Assembly: GCA_937138345.1 (NCBI GenBank)
Contig: CAKZOW010000046.1
Location: forward strand, 1 to 52,183
Length of the DNA stretch: 52,183 nt
Direction of reading: 5' to 3'
Source of the DNA: an uncultured archaeon
GTDB lineage: Archaea > Nanobdellota > Nanobdellia > Woesearchaeales > UBA583
Both the position numbers and the translations under genes were made by a program. The notes below the pieces were generated by a model. It saw only the letters and a program-made list of their open reading frames with translations, searched no databases and had not been told where the DNA came from. Of the stretch, positions 18,984-28,760 are shown piece after piece. How positions within the stretch are numbered: position 1 is the first letter of the stretch; every line of letters begins with the position of its first letter.

Positions 18984-19658
18984 TTATTTTTTAATAAAAT
19001 ATTTTATCTTGTTCCAAATTGTTCTTGCTGTTTTTATTTTATCTAATTGAAGTACATGAATAAATCTAAAAAAATATTCCATATTTGGTGTTTTTTGATA
19101 TTTTTCTCCAGTTATTTTTTCTGCAAATAATATTCTTGACTTTGAGTTATCATCAGTGTCAATTCTAAAAGCATGGTATTTTTGAGTAATATAGAGTAAG
19201 CTTATTTCATCATTTTCCATTCTTTTTATTTCATCGATTATTTCTTGAGAATAATTCATATTATCTACGGTACCTTCAGATTTCTCGTCTAAAAAAATCC
19301 ATAATGTCTTAGCTCCTAGAACTTGATTTAGCTTAACTAAATATTCTCTATTATTACTATTTCTCATAGTTTTAAAATCAAATTTATCTTTTAGTGTCTT
19401 TTCTAGTGCATGTTTTAAAAAAAACTCAAACATAACTCTAGCTTCAGATATTGATCTTCCTTGTGTGATTCCTCCCGAAAAAATAATGTATCTTGCATCT
19501 CTTCTTTCATAATAATTGTCATGCTCTTCACTAATAATATTCTCTGGATATAGAGGTCTTAAATATCTAAACAGAGCATGAATTCTTTGTTTTCCTTCAA
19601 AGTCTAATTTATTATTGTCAAGTAATCTTTTCCCAGGTATTATAACTATTTCTTTCAT
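18984..19658 (-). CDS. DUF218/YdcF-like protein
   Basis: IFSGGITQGRSISEARVMFEFF and LYITQKYHAFR, an ElyC/YdcF-like layout. Confidence 0.6.
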   Translation of the reverse strand: MKEIVIIPGKRLLDNNKLDFEGKQRIHALFRYLRPLYPENIISEEHDNYYERRDARYIIFSGGITQGRSISEARVMFEFFLKHALEKTLKDKFDFKTMRNSNNREYLVKLNQVLGAKTLWIFLDEKSEGTVDNMNYSQEIIDEIKRMENDEISLLYITQKYHAFRIDTDDNSKSRILFAEKITGEKYQKTPNMEYFFRFIHVLQLDKIKTARTIWNKIKYFIKK

Positions 19659-19939
19659 AAATTCATCAACTCATATGATATTTGAAAATATCCTAAAATC
19701 CCTAAAATCCATAAAAATAAAATAATATAAGATATGATATAATATCTAAATTTTCCTCTTTTATGTCTAAAAATATGAAATGCTAAAAGAATTGCAAAAA
19801 TACCTCCCATTGCTTCAAGTAAATGTAAAAAGCTCTCTGATACTCTTTGTCTTCCTCTAATTGATGCATGTTTATCAAGTCCAAAGTAAATAAATGATAT
19901 AAAATTAATTACAATTAAATACCAAAAAAAATAATCCAT
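19655..19939 (-). CDS. DUF1294 membrane protein
   Basis: YFGLDKHASIRGRQRVSESFLHLLEAMGGIFAILLAFHIFRHKRGKFRY. Confidence 0.8.
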   Translation of the reverse strand: MDYFFWYLIVINFISFIYFGLDKHASIRGRQRVSESFLHLLEAMGGIFAILLAFHIFRHKRGKFRYYIISYIILFLWILGILGYFQISYELMNL

Positions 19940-19973
19940 ATACTAAATTATTTTTTTGCATATATAAAAATTA

Positions 19974-22250
19974 CTATTTTCTATGATATCTCATTCTAAT
20001 TAAAACACCTAAGATAATTAATGTAATAATTAGAACTATTGGAACAATATTTATTGATGACTCTTGAGTATTTTCAATAGGATGAATGTGCTCAATTACT
20101 TCTTTTTCAATTAAATAAGAACCATTTTCATCTTGTAGTGCGAGGTATGTTTTTTGTGAATTTTGAGAAGTTATCAACAATTCACTCCTGTTTAATTCAC
20201 CTAAATAATATGAAGAATTTATTGATAAATCTTTATTTGAGATGAATTTACCATAGGAATCCCTTTTGATAATAATTTCTTCTTTTTCATCATCATAACT
20301 TTGGTCTTGAACACTAGTATCTATTTGTTTTATGACATCACATTCTTTTTTCTCAATGGAATTACTAAAACAGTTATTTTTATCAGTTATTTCTCTTAAA
20401 GAGTATCCATTACTACACTGAGTCCAATTAGAATATTGATAATCAGGTTTGCATGAAGATTCATCAAAGTTATTTACTGGGCGTTCATTATTATTTTCTT
20501 GAGCATATACAACAACATCCTCTTCTTGAATCACATCATCCCTATCATTTTGTGAATCTGAAGGACTATCACTATCATTGTTTCCTGTATCATTATCCAC
20601 CTCAGTTCCACCACCATTATCCGGATTAGTTGTTTCATCTCCTGGACCTGAATCATCAGGACTATCATCTTCAATTACATCTATTGTAATTTCTTCTGAT
20701 GAGATTAGATACTCTTCATTTCCAACACATTCTAAAATAAACACGGCATCTCTTGTTAGAGGACCTAATGATACTTCACCTGTTAGTGTTTTGGATCCAC
20801 TCCAATCTCTTTTTGCCTCACAAGATTGAGCATTAGTTACACCCCAAGATAATGTTATCTTACCTCCTGAAATAATTTGAGTAGTATTGCTTGAAAAAGT
20901 AATTTCTGGATATACAAAATTACCTATTTCATCAACATCAAATTCATATGCCCCAATATCTGGATATGTATCTCTTATAAAACCATTAAAATCATTAGCA
21001 ACCTGTGTTTGACTTCCTTGATCAATTAATTGGGTTGCTTCAGGAACTAGTTCAAAATTTAATGCTGAACTATCTCTGAAAATATCTGTTGTTTCAATAA
21101 TAATATTGTTTTCCAAAACATTATCATCCTGATTTGCCCCACCTCTAAAATTAATTACATCATATGATCCTCTTTTACCATATACAATATTATTTTTTAT
21201 CGTATTTTCAATAGAGTAATCATAGACTATATCAATTGCTGATTTATCTGGAGTTTCAATATATACTGTATTATGATATACTTGAGTATCATATGATCTC
21301 TCTAATGCAATACCACTATCAGTTAATCTATTAGGCAAATCACTATAAATAACATTATTTCTAATTGTACCACCTATGTTTTGAAGAGGACCCGAACTTA
21401 ATCCAAAATCGAGATAATCTTGTCTGATATATTCTCTAGCACCTGAACTTGCCCCAAGTCCAAAACCAATACCTCTTGCATTATTAATTATAAAATTTCT
21501 CTCAACAATTACGTCTTCTGTATTTTGCCAAAGATGAATAGCATGTTCTGCCATAGCTGGAGCTCTATTTTCGCAATAAATATTTTCAACAACATTATCA
21601 TGGATATTCCATCTCCAACTATCATGCATATCAATTCCTCCAGTATAACATGCTGCATTTCCTCCGTGATTTCTAACATTAGATCTACCTGATGCAGTTA
21701 ATTCCATTTTTGAACAACTAATTCTTCCAAAATTATTTCCAGCATTCCCTTCACCAAAGTCATGTTTATTAATTTTAATTAATTGCTCTCTACCATCGAT
21801 GATATGCATATCATGAATTAAAGTATTGTCTGAACCTTTAATATGAATTGGGTGATATGTGAACCTCTTTATTGTAAAACCAATAAGCTCAATATTGTTT
21901 CCAATTATTTCAATACCATATGTTGAATAAGCACCATCTAGAATCACATTTTCTCTAATTCCTGATTGAGACCTTAGTGTGATATCATTTTTATGTATTC
22001 TAATTTTTCCAATAGATGATATATCATATGTTCCATCTTCAAAAATAATTGTAGTATTTTCTTGTGCATTATCAATAATAGTTTGTAGATTTGACGCATC
22101 ACTAGGACTTACAATAATTTGATTGTGATGGTCTTTAATTTCAAAATTAAGTTCTGAACATAGAGGATTGATTGGATAAATTTCTTCTTGAGAATATGAA
22201 CTTCCAACTAATGAGAATATAATCATAATTAGAATACTAAAATGTTTCAT
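19974..22250 (-). CDS. Parallel beta-helix surface protein with Ig-like and WxxC/TSP1-like C-terminal modules, TM anchor
   Basis: Beta-helix domain (ITLRSQSGIRENVILDG...), WTQCSNGYSLREITDKNNC, C-term IVPIVLIITLIILGVLIRMRYHRK. Confidence 0.85.
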   Translation of the reverse strand: MKHFSILIMIIFSLVGSSYSQEEIYPINPLCSELNFEIKDHHNQIIVSPSDASNLQTIIDNAQENTTIIFEDGTYDISSIGKIRIHKNDITLRSQSGIRENVILDGAYSTYGIEIIGNNIELIGFTIKRFTYHPIHIKGSDNTLIHDMHIIDGREQLIKINKHDFGEGNAGNNFGRISCSKMELTASGRSNVRNHGGNAACYTGGIDMHDSWRWNIHDNVVENIYCENRAPAMAEHAIHLWQNTEDVIVERNFIINNARGIGFGLGASSGAREYIRQDYLDFGLSSGPLQNIGGTIRNNVIYSDLPNRLTDSGIALERSYDTQVYHNTVYIETPDKSAIDIVYDYSIENTIKNNIVYGKRGSYDVINFRGGANQDDNVLENNIIIETTDIFRDSSALNFELVPEATQLIDQGSQTQVANDFNGFIRDTYPDIGAYEFDVDEIGNFVYPEITFSSNTTQIISGGKITLSWGVTNAQSCEAKRDWSGSKTLTGEVSLGPLTRDAVFILECVGNEEYLISSEEITIDVIEDDSPDDSGPGDETTNPDNGGGTEVDNDTGNNDSDSPSDSQNDRDDVIQEEDVVVYAQENNNERPVNNFDESSCKPDYQYSNWTQCSNGYSLREITDKNNCFSNSIEKKECDVIKQIDTSVQDQSYDDEKEEIIIKRDSYGKFISNKDLSINSSYYLGELNRSELLITSQNSQKTYLALQDENGSYLIEKEVIEHIHPIENTQESSINIVPIVLIITLIILGVLIRMRYHRK

Positions 22251-22346
22251 GAATTTTTTTTAACTATTTTATTAATAATGGTTTATATTAACATGGGGTA
22301 GTTAAATGTGAAACATTAAAATGTTTTAGAGTTATTATTTTTTGAG

Positions 22347-22364
22347 TAATTCTTTTAGAAATCT
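22347..22364 (-). pseudogene. Putative displaced copy of the uvrA 3' end
   Basis: Encodes RFLKELLKK*; 15/18 nt match to 22437-22454, all three differences synonymous. Confidence 0.55.
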
Positions 22365-22415
22365 GTATAAAAATTATAAATTTTCAACAAATTCTAAAGC
22401 ATTGATGCTAGACCC

Positions 22416-25328
22416 TTACGTTCTTGCAGAGTTTAATAACTCCTTTAGGAATCTTCCAGTATGGCTTTTCTTAACTTTTACAATGTCTTCTGGAGTACCT
22501 TGTGCTACGACTTGTCCTCCACCGGAACCTCCTTCAGGACCCATATCAATTACGTGATCGCAACATTTAATTACATCTAAATTGTGTTCAATTACATAGA
22601 TTGAATTTCCTTTGTCAACTAATCTGTTAAGTACTGTAATTAATTTGTTTACATCCTCGAAATGAAGTCCTGTTGTTGGTTCATCTAAGATGTAAAGTGT
22701 TCTTCCTTTTTTGAATTTTGCAAGCTCTTTTGTTAGTTTAATTCTCTGTGACTCACCTCCTGATAAAGTAGTTGAACTTTGTCCTAGCTTGATGTAACCT
22801 AGACCTACGTCCTGGAGAGTTTTTACTTTTCTGTGAATTGATGAATGATTTTCAAAAAATTCTACTGCTGTATCTACGTCCATATCTAATACATCTGCAA
22901 TTGTTTTTCCTTTATAGAGTACTTCTAGAGTTTCTCTATTGTACCGCTTTCCTTTACATTCTTCACATTCAACATAGACATCAGGTAAGAAGTTCATCTC
23001 AATTTTAATCATACCATCTCCTTGACATGTCTCACATCTTCCACCTTTTACATTAAAGGAAAATCTTCCTTCTTTATATCCACGAGATTTTGCTTCTTTT
23101 GTTGCTGCAAAGATTTTTCTAATCTCATCAAATACTTTAATATATGTTGCAGGATTTGACCTAGGAGTTCTTCCAATTGGAGTTTGATCAATTACAATAA
23201 TACCATCTTCCTCACTAGGTACTTCAATTGATTTGTATTGTCCTACATTCCCTTCAACTGCTTGTTTAAAATGTTTTTTTAGTCCTTGCATCAGTGTTGT
23301 TGTTGTAAGTGTTGATTTCCCTGAACCTGAGACTCCAGTAATTCCACATAAAATACCAGTTGGAAAATCTACTGAGACATTTTGTAAATTATTTGAATTT
23401 GCTCCTTTTAATTTTACAAAATCTCTTGCTTCTCTTCTTGTTTTTGGAACTTCAATTCTAAGATCTCCTTTAAGATATTTTCCTGTCTCGGACTTTCCAT
23501 TTGACATAATCTCCTCAGGTGTTCCTGAAGCTACTACGTGACCTCCATTAACTCCTGCACCTGGACCCATATCAATTATATAATCTGCAGCTTTCATTGT
23601 ATCCTCGTCGTGTTCAACTACAAGAAGAGTATTTCCTACATCTCTTAACTTGTGAAGAGTATTAATTAATTTTTCATTATCTCTTTGATGTAGCCCAATT
23701 GATGGTTCATCTAAAACATACAATACACCCATTAAGTTTGCACCAATTTGAGTTGCAAGTCTGATTCTTTGTGCCTCACCACCTGAGAGAGTCCCTGCTG
23801 ATCTGGAAAGCGTTAGATATCCTAGACCTACATTTGCTAAAAATTCAAGTCTTTCTTTGATTTCTTTGAATACTTGTTTTGCAATAAATTTTTCTTTATC
23901 AGTAAATGATTCTTCAACTTTTTGGAAAAAATTTAGAGCTTCTTCAATATTAAAGTCAGTAATGTCAATAATTGATTTATTATCAATTTTTACTGAGAGT
24001 ACATTCTCTTTTAGTCTTTTTCCATTACATGTTGTACAAGGTTTTGCAACCATAAATTTTTGATAATATGATTTTCTTGAATCTGAATCTGTTTGATTAA
24101 AGAGCCTCTGTGTTTGACCAATAACACCTTCCCAACCATCTTCCATATTCATATTTGCACCATTATGCCATCTACCTCTAATTGGCTCTCCATTGTTTCC
24201 GTGCATGAATATTTGATAAGCTTTTTTAGAAAATGAAGATACGGGTTCCCACAGATCAAAACCATATTTTTCTCCAACAATTGCGAGTTGTTGTGCTCTC
24301 CATTTCAAATCCATTTTACCATAGACTGCAATTGCTCCATCCATGACTGAGAGTGACTTGTCTGGAATAATTAAGTCTTCATCAAATGTGTGAACAGATC
24401 CAATTCCAAGACAAGTTGGACATGCTCCAAAAGGAGAGTTAAATGAAAACTGTCTTGGTTCAGGTTCTTCAAAAACAACTTCGGGGTGGTTTGGACATGA
24501 ACCAAATGTTGAGTAAATTGTTTGAGCTTTTTGATGAATTATTTTTTGGTTTTTTTCATTTAATTTAGCAGGCATGTCTTTTCTTGTCTCTTTTTCTTTT
24601 TCAATATCTAAAACAATTATTGACCCCTTACCAATATGGAGTGCTTGCTCAACTGAGTCTGTAATTCTTGCCCTCTCATCTTCTGAAATTGTTATTCTAT
24701 CTACTACAGCCTCAATGTAGTGTTTTTCATATCTCTCAAGTTTTACTTCTTCTTTTACAGTATCTAGATGATAAACATCACCATCAACTCTTGCTCTACT
24801 AAAACCATCTCTTTTTAGATCATCAAATACTTTTTCATATGTTCCTTTTAGACCTCTTACAATTGGAGCTAAAATCATTACTTTTTTATTTGGCTCAGAG
24901 AGGATTAAATTCACAATATTTTGAGCTGATTGTGGTTGGATTTTTGTATCACATTTTGGACAATGAGATTTACCCACTCTTGCAAATAGTAATCTTAAAT
25001 AATCATAAATCTCAGTTACAGTACCAACAGTTGATCTTGGGTTTTTTGAAGTTGTTTTTTGCTCAATTGAAATTGCAGGAGATAGGCCTTCAATTGAGTC
25101 AACATCAGGTTTTGACATATTACCTAAAAACTGCCGAGCATAAGCTGAGAGTGATTCTACATATCTTCTATTACCCTCAGAGAAAATTGTATCAAAGGCT
25201 AGAGATGACTTTCCTGAACCAGAGAGTCCAGTAATTACTACAAATTTATTTCTTGGAAATTCTACATTAACATTTTTAAGATTGTGCTCACGAGCACCTT
25301 TAACAATAATTTTATCTGATTCTACCAT
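22416..25328 (-). CDS. uvrA: Excinuclease ABC subunit A
   Basis: [62 protein letters not shown] zinc motif, [13 protein letters not shown]. Confidence 0.98.
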   Translation of the reverse strand: MVESDKIIVKGAREHNLKNVNVEFPRNKFVVITGLSGSGKSSLAFDTIFSEGNRRYVESLSAYARQFLGNMSKPDVDSIEGLSPAISIEQKTTSKNPRSTVGTVTEIYDYLRLLFARVGKSHCPKCDTKIQPQSAQNIVNLILSEPNKKVMILAPIVRGLKGTYEKVFDDLKRDGFSRARVDGDVYHLDTVKEEVKLERYEKHYIEAVVDRITISEDERARITDSVEQALHIGKGSIIVLDIEKEKETRKDMPAKLNEKNQKIIHQKAQTIYSTFGSCPNHPEVVFEEPEPRQFSFNSPFGACPTCLGIGSVHTFDEDLIIPDKSLSVMDGAIAVYGKMDLKWRAQQLAIVGEKYGFDLWEPVSSFSKKAYQIFMHGNNGEPIRGRWHNGANMNMEDGWEGVIGQTQRLFNQTDSDSRKSYYQKFMVAKPCTTCNGKRLKENVLSVKIDNKSIIDITDFNIEEALNFFQKVEESFTDKEKFIAKQVFKEIKERLEFLANVGLGYLTLSRSAGTLSGGEAQRIRLATQIGANLMGVLYVLDEPSIGLHQRDNEKLINTLHKLRDVGNTLLVVEHDEDTMKAADYIIDMGPGAGVNGGHVVASGTPEEIMSNGKSETGKYLKGDLRIEVPKTRREARDFVKLKGANSNNLQNVSVDFPTGILCGITGVSGSGKSTLTTTTLMQGLKKHFKQAVEGNVGQYKSIEVPSEEDGIIVIDQTPIGRTPRSNPATYIKVFDEIRKIFAATKEAKSRGYKEGRFSFNVKGGRCETCQGDGMIKIEMNFLPDVYVECEECKGKRYNRETLEVLYKGKTIADVLDMDVDTAVEFFENHSSIHRKVKTLQDVGLGYIKLGQSSTTLSGGESQRIKLTKELAKFKKGRTLYILDEPTTGLHFEDVNKLITVLNRLVDKGNSIYVIEHNLDVIKCCDHVIDMGPEGGSGGGQVVAQGTPEDIVKVKKSHTGRFLKELLNSART

Positions 25329-25364
25329 ATTCTAAATTAACTACTAATTGTTCATATATAAACA

Positions 25365-25390
25365 TAATGCATTACTTTGGTAGAATTAAT
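25365..25390 (+). repeat. 26-bp perfect direct repeat, copy 1
   Basis: taatgcattactttggtagaattaat identical to 25495-25520. Confidence 0.95.
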
Positions 25391-25494
25391 AGAGCTTGAG
25401 CAAAGCGAAACTCTAGTTGTGTCTACTCAAAAATCCGAGATTTTTGGTCGAATAATGAATTATTCAAAGCTTCAGCAGAAGTTGATTAGAACAC
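25391..25494. other. 104-bp palindrome-rich insert between 26-bp repeats
   Basis: CAAAAATC-CGA-GATTTTTG (25428-25446), GAATAA-TGAA-TTATTC (25450-25465); shares motifs with the 11320-11384 insert. Confidence 0.8.
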
Positions 25495-25520
25495 TAATGC
25501 ATTACTTTGGTAGAATTAAT
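25495..25520 (+). repeat. 26-bp perfect direct repeat, copy 2
   Basis: Identical to 25365-25390. Confidence 0.95.
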
Positions 25521-25553
25521 CAAATTTCAAATATTTATAATTTAAAAAATATT

Positions 25554-26579
25554 TCAAAATTTATCTTTAAAATATTCTGGAATTAGTATTGATGGAATTT
25601 TATCTGATGGAAGGGGTTTTGAGATGTAATACCCTTGAATAGAATTAAATCTCCTATTATTAAATTCTAATACTCTTAGAAAATCTAATTGTTCTTTTGA
25701 CTCAACACCCTCAACTACTGTTTTTAGATTATAATTTGAACTATAATGAAGAAAATCATTAAAGATCCTTGGGTCCCATACAGTATTATGAGACATTAAA
25801 TGAACTGGAATTTGAGAAGTTTGTTCTCTATCAATTTTTAAGTAATCAAAAACATTAGACTTGAGTGTATTAATATTGTGGGAACCATTACCATAATCAT
25901 CTATTGATAATTTGTGACCTCTTTGTTTTATTTGGTATAAGATAGGTAAAATCTCTTCAAATGAGATTCTCTCGTCAATAGACCCTGCAGTATCTCTTTC
26001 AATGAGTTCTAATTCAAACATTTCTCTAGGTACTCCATATTTTTCACTGATTTTTTCAATATGATCTAGAAGAGTACTTGAAGTAGTCATATCGCTAGTA
26101 TATGAAGAATAATTTGGATTAGAATTAGTGCCTAGTGCAGCTCTATTTCTTGAAACTAATTGTTCTCTAGTTACATTAATTGAACATGGTACAAGTTTAG
26201 CCCCACCTTCTTTCCACATTTTCATATCTCTTGCTGCTTGTTCAAATAAATAATCTCCTAAATCTACTATAAGTTTACTTCTCTCACAAAATTCAATGAA
26301 AAAATATGGGCTTATTAATTCATCCTCTATTTTTAATCTCACTAATGCTTCAAGACCTGTTACTTCTCCTACTGAATTAGGTTCAATTGATACTTTTGGT
26401 TGATATTCTAATACAAATCTATCTTCTTTTAAACTAGTTAAAATAATATCTCTTTTCTCAACTAAAAATGGGTCATCAAATATATTTTTAGACTTTGAAT
26501 TAGAAAATATTGATTTAATATCATTTGGTGTACATCCTATAATACTTGAAGATAAATCATCATTACTAGTTCTTCTCAT
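25554..26579 (-). CDS. EAL-domain protein (candidate cyclic-di-GMP phosphodiesterase)
   Basis: EALVRLK, SINVTREQL, ELELIERD, LSIDDYGNGSHNINTLKSNVFDYLKIDRE, VVEGVESKEQLDFL, QGYYISKPLP match EAL motif order. Confidence 0.88.
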   Translation of the reverse strand: MRRTSNDDLSSSIIGCTPNDIKSIFSNSKSKNIFDDPFLVEKRDIILTSLKEDRFVLEYQPKVSIEPNSVGEVTGLEALVRLKIEDELISPYFFIEFCERSKLIVDLGDYLFEQAARDMKMWKEGGAKLVPCSINVTREQLVSRNRAALGTNSNPNYSSYTSDMTTSSTLLDHIEKISEKYGVPREMFELELIERDTAGSIDERISFEEILPILYQIKQRGHKLSIDDYGNGSHNINTLKSNVFDYLKIDREQTSQIPVHLMSHNTVWDPRIFNDFLHYSSNYNLKTVVEGVESKEQLDFLRVLEFNNRRFNSIQGYYISKPLPSDKIPSILIPEYFKDKF

Positions 26580-27469
26580 CTTGACACCTCAAATGTTTTT
26601 ACGTAAGAGAAATGATTACTACCTGTTCTATGTATATTTTTTTTAATAAGTTCATCTAATTCAAGCTCATATCTAGATTTTGATTTTTCCATTCTTTGAG
26701 GTGAGACTATAATCTCAGATTCCCCTTGAAATGTATCTAGTATCCCTATTCCTTCAATACCTAATTTTAAATTCATTGCCTGCATAACTTCATAATTTGT
26801 AAATGAAGTATTTTCTATTGGCTCGGTAGATTCTTCTCCTCTTTTTAGATATGAAGGTAAGAGTAGATGTTTATCTAATTTTTTTGTATGTTGATGTGCT
26901 CTGTATTTAAATTTACAACTCATAGATTCTTCAAATGAAGAAATATATCTTTTATCTATAGATTCTTTTTTTAGTGATGCATCTAAAAATACAAGTAAAT
27001 CAATTCCAAATAATAGGGCATATGTTTGAGCATTATATCTATTTTCAACTGATACTTTAGAATCTAAAATCCCTTTTGGTGGGTAGAAGTTCTCTAAAAG
27101 AGAACATACATTTCTTCCAAGAATTTCTGCTCTTTGTAAAAAAGGCTTCATCTTAGGATTTGAAATGCCTGTATTGAGAATTGTATATATTAGAGGATTT
27201 AATCCATGAACCATTAGGCCCTCATTTACAGATTGAATTTTTTTACCTTCAAATCCATTACCAAGTGTAATTTTTGAATTAGAATTTGCATATCTAATAA
27301 AATTATTTGTAATTGGAAGAGAATAGTTACTGATATATGTTGAAATATCATCTAATGATGATGCTTTATTTTGAGCCATTGAGAGCACTTTGCTAAGTAC
27401 ACTACAACTCTCACCTAGAGAAATTGAATTAACTTGTTCTATGTTGTTTGTGGCTACTTCACTATTCAT
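26576..27469 (-). CDS. HDOD-like regulatory protein, translationally coupled to EAL gene
   Basis: FIRYANSNSKITLGNGFEGKKIQSVNEGLMVHGLNPLIYTIL resembles the HDOD RxxNSaxf...I.si..Ai..LG pattern; 4-nt ATGA overlap with EAL ORF. Confidence 0.5.
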   Translation of the reverse strand: MNSEVATNNIEQVNSISLGESCSVLSKVLSMAQNKASSLDDISTYISNYSLPITNNFIRYANSNSKITLGNGFEGKKIQSVNEGLMVHGLNPLIYTILNTGISNPKMKPFLQRAEILGRNVCSLLENFYPPKGILDSKVSVENRYNAQTYALLFGIDLLVFLDASLKKESIDKRYISSFEESMSCKFKYRAHQHTKKLDKHLLLPSYLKRGEESTEPIENTSFTNYEVMQAMNLKLGIEGIGILDTFQGESEIIVSPQRMEKSKSRYELELDELIKKNIHRTGSNHFSYVKTFEVSR

Positions 27470-27616
27470 ATGCCTATCAATTATATTATAGAGTGAGTAG
27501 TTTATAAATATTTTGTTTATTACTATTTATACATAGTAAATAATGTTATTGCTTCTCACCCTTTTATCATAATAACAACTCTTTATATATTATCTTACTG
27601 AAATTAGATTAGAATT

Positions 27617-28726
27617 ATGGTATTAAAAAAAAAGAAAAGTTATGAATCTCTTATGAAAGATCATTTTGACATTTTGAAATCACTTCAATATGAATCTGGT
27701 CTTTTTGCTGCATCATCTAAAAAAGTATCTACAGGTTATGATAAATCATGGCTTAGAGATAATTTCTATGAATGTTTGGCGTTTCAGGTAGCAGGAGACT
27801 ATTCTACGGCGACTAAAGTGTACAAAGCACTTCTTCAAATTTTCTTAAAACATGAATGGAAAATTGATCATGCAATTAAACAAAGACCATGGGAAAAACA
27901 TGAATATATTCATGCTAGATTTCACCCTGAAACATTTGAAGAATTTTGGGAAGATTGGGGAAATAAACAAAATGATGCAGTAGGTGCAATTTTATTTGGA
28001 GTAGGAGAAATTTATCATGCTGGATATTTCGAAGAATTAGGTGAGAGAGAACATGTTCTAAGAATCTTAAATAAATTGGTTCTTTATCTGCAAAGTATTG
28101 AATATTATCACGACCTTGATTCTGGTATGTGGGAAGAAGATGAAGAAGTTCATGCTTCATCAATTGGTGCTTGTGTTGCTGGTCTTAAAAATATTTCAAA
28201 AGTTCCAGGTATTGAAGTATCTGAGAATCTTATTAAAAAAGGTGAAGAAGCACTCGATGTACTATTGCCTAGAGAGAGTAAAAAAAAATTTTGTGACCTA
28301 TCTCAATTATCTCTTATCTATCCATATGGAGTTACTAACAAAAAACAAACTCAAGAAATATTAAAAAATGTTGAATATACACTGCTCAAAGATAGAGGAG
28401 TTATTAGATATAAAAATGATTATTATTATAATAATAATATGGATGGCTACTCTGAAGAAGCTGAATGGACTTTTGGTCTTGCTTGGCTTTCAATTATTCA
28501 CAATAGATTAGGTGATTATCAAAAAGCAAAAGAGCTTTTAGATACTATGATTGGTTTGGATACTAAATTAGGACTACCTGAACTTTATTTTTCAAACTCT
28601 GAGAAATACAATGAAAACACTCCTCTTGGATGGACTGAATCTCTATTTTTAGTAGCACTTCATGACTTACACGATTCACATCACAGTAAAAGAAAAAGTG
28701 TATTTAAAGATGTTTTTCATAAATAA
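27617..28726 (+). CDS. Glucoamylase/GH15-like glycosidase
   Basis: LKSLQYESGLFAASSKKVSTGYDKSWLRDNFYECLAF; NMDGYSEEAEWTFGLAWLS; LPELYFSNSEKYNENTPLGWTESLFLVAL. Confidence 0.75.
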   Translation: MVLKKKKSYESLMKDHFDILKSLQYESGLFAASSKKVSTGYDKSWLRDNFYECLAFQVAGDYSTATKVYKALLQIFLKHEWKIDHAIKQRPWEKHEYIHARFHPETFEEFWEDWGNKQNDAVGAILFGVGEIYHAGYFEELGEREHVLRILNKLVLYLQSIEYYHDLDSGMWEEDEEVHASSIGACVAGLKNISKVPGIEVSENLIKKGEEALDVLLPRESKKKFCDLSQLSLIYPYGVTNKKQTQEILKNVEYTLLKDRGVIRYKNDYYYNNNMDGYSEEAEWTFGLAWLSIIHNRLGDYQKAKELLDTMIGLDTKLGLPELYFSNSEKYNENTPLGWTESLFLVALHDLHDSHHSKRKSVFKDVFHK

Positions 28727-28760
28727 TAAGAATAACAAAAATTCTTTTTTTCTTAAGTTA

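Noticed and set aside
2596-25520. CRISPR array explanation for the direct repeats
   Set aside because: Each repeat sequence is different, present in only two copies, and tied to a host gene end; no array or cas genes seen.
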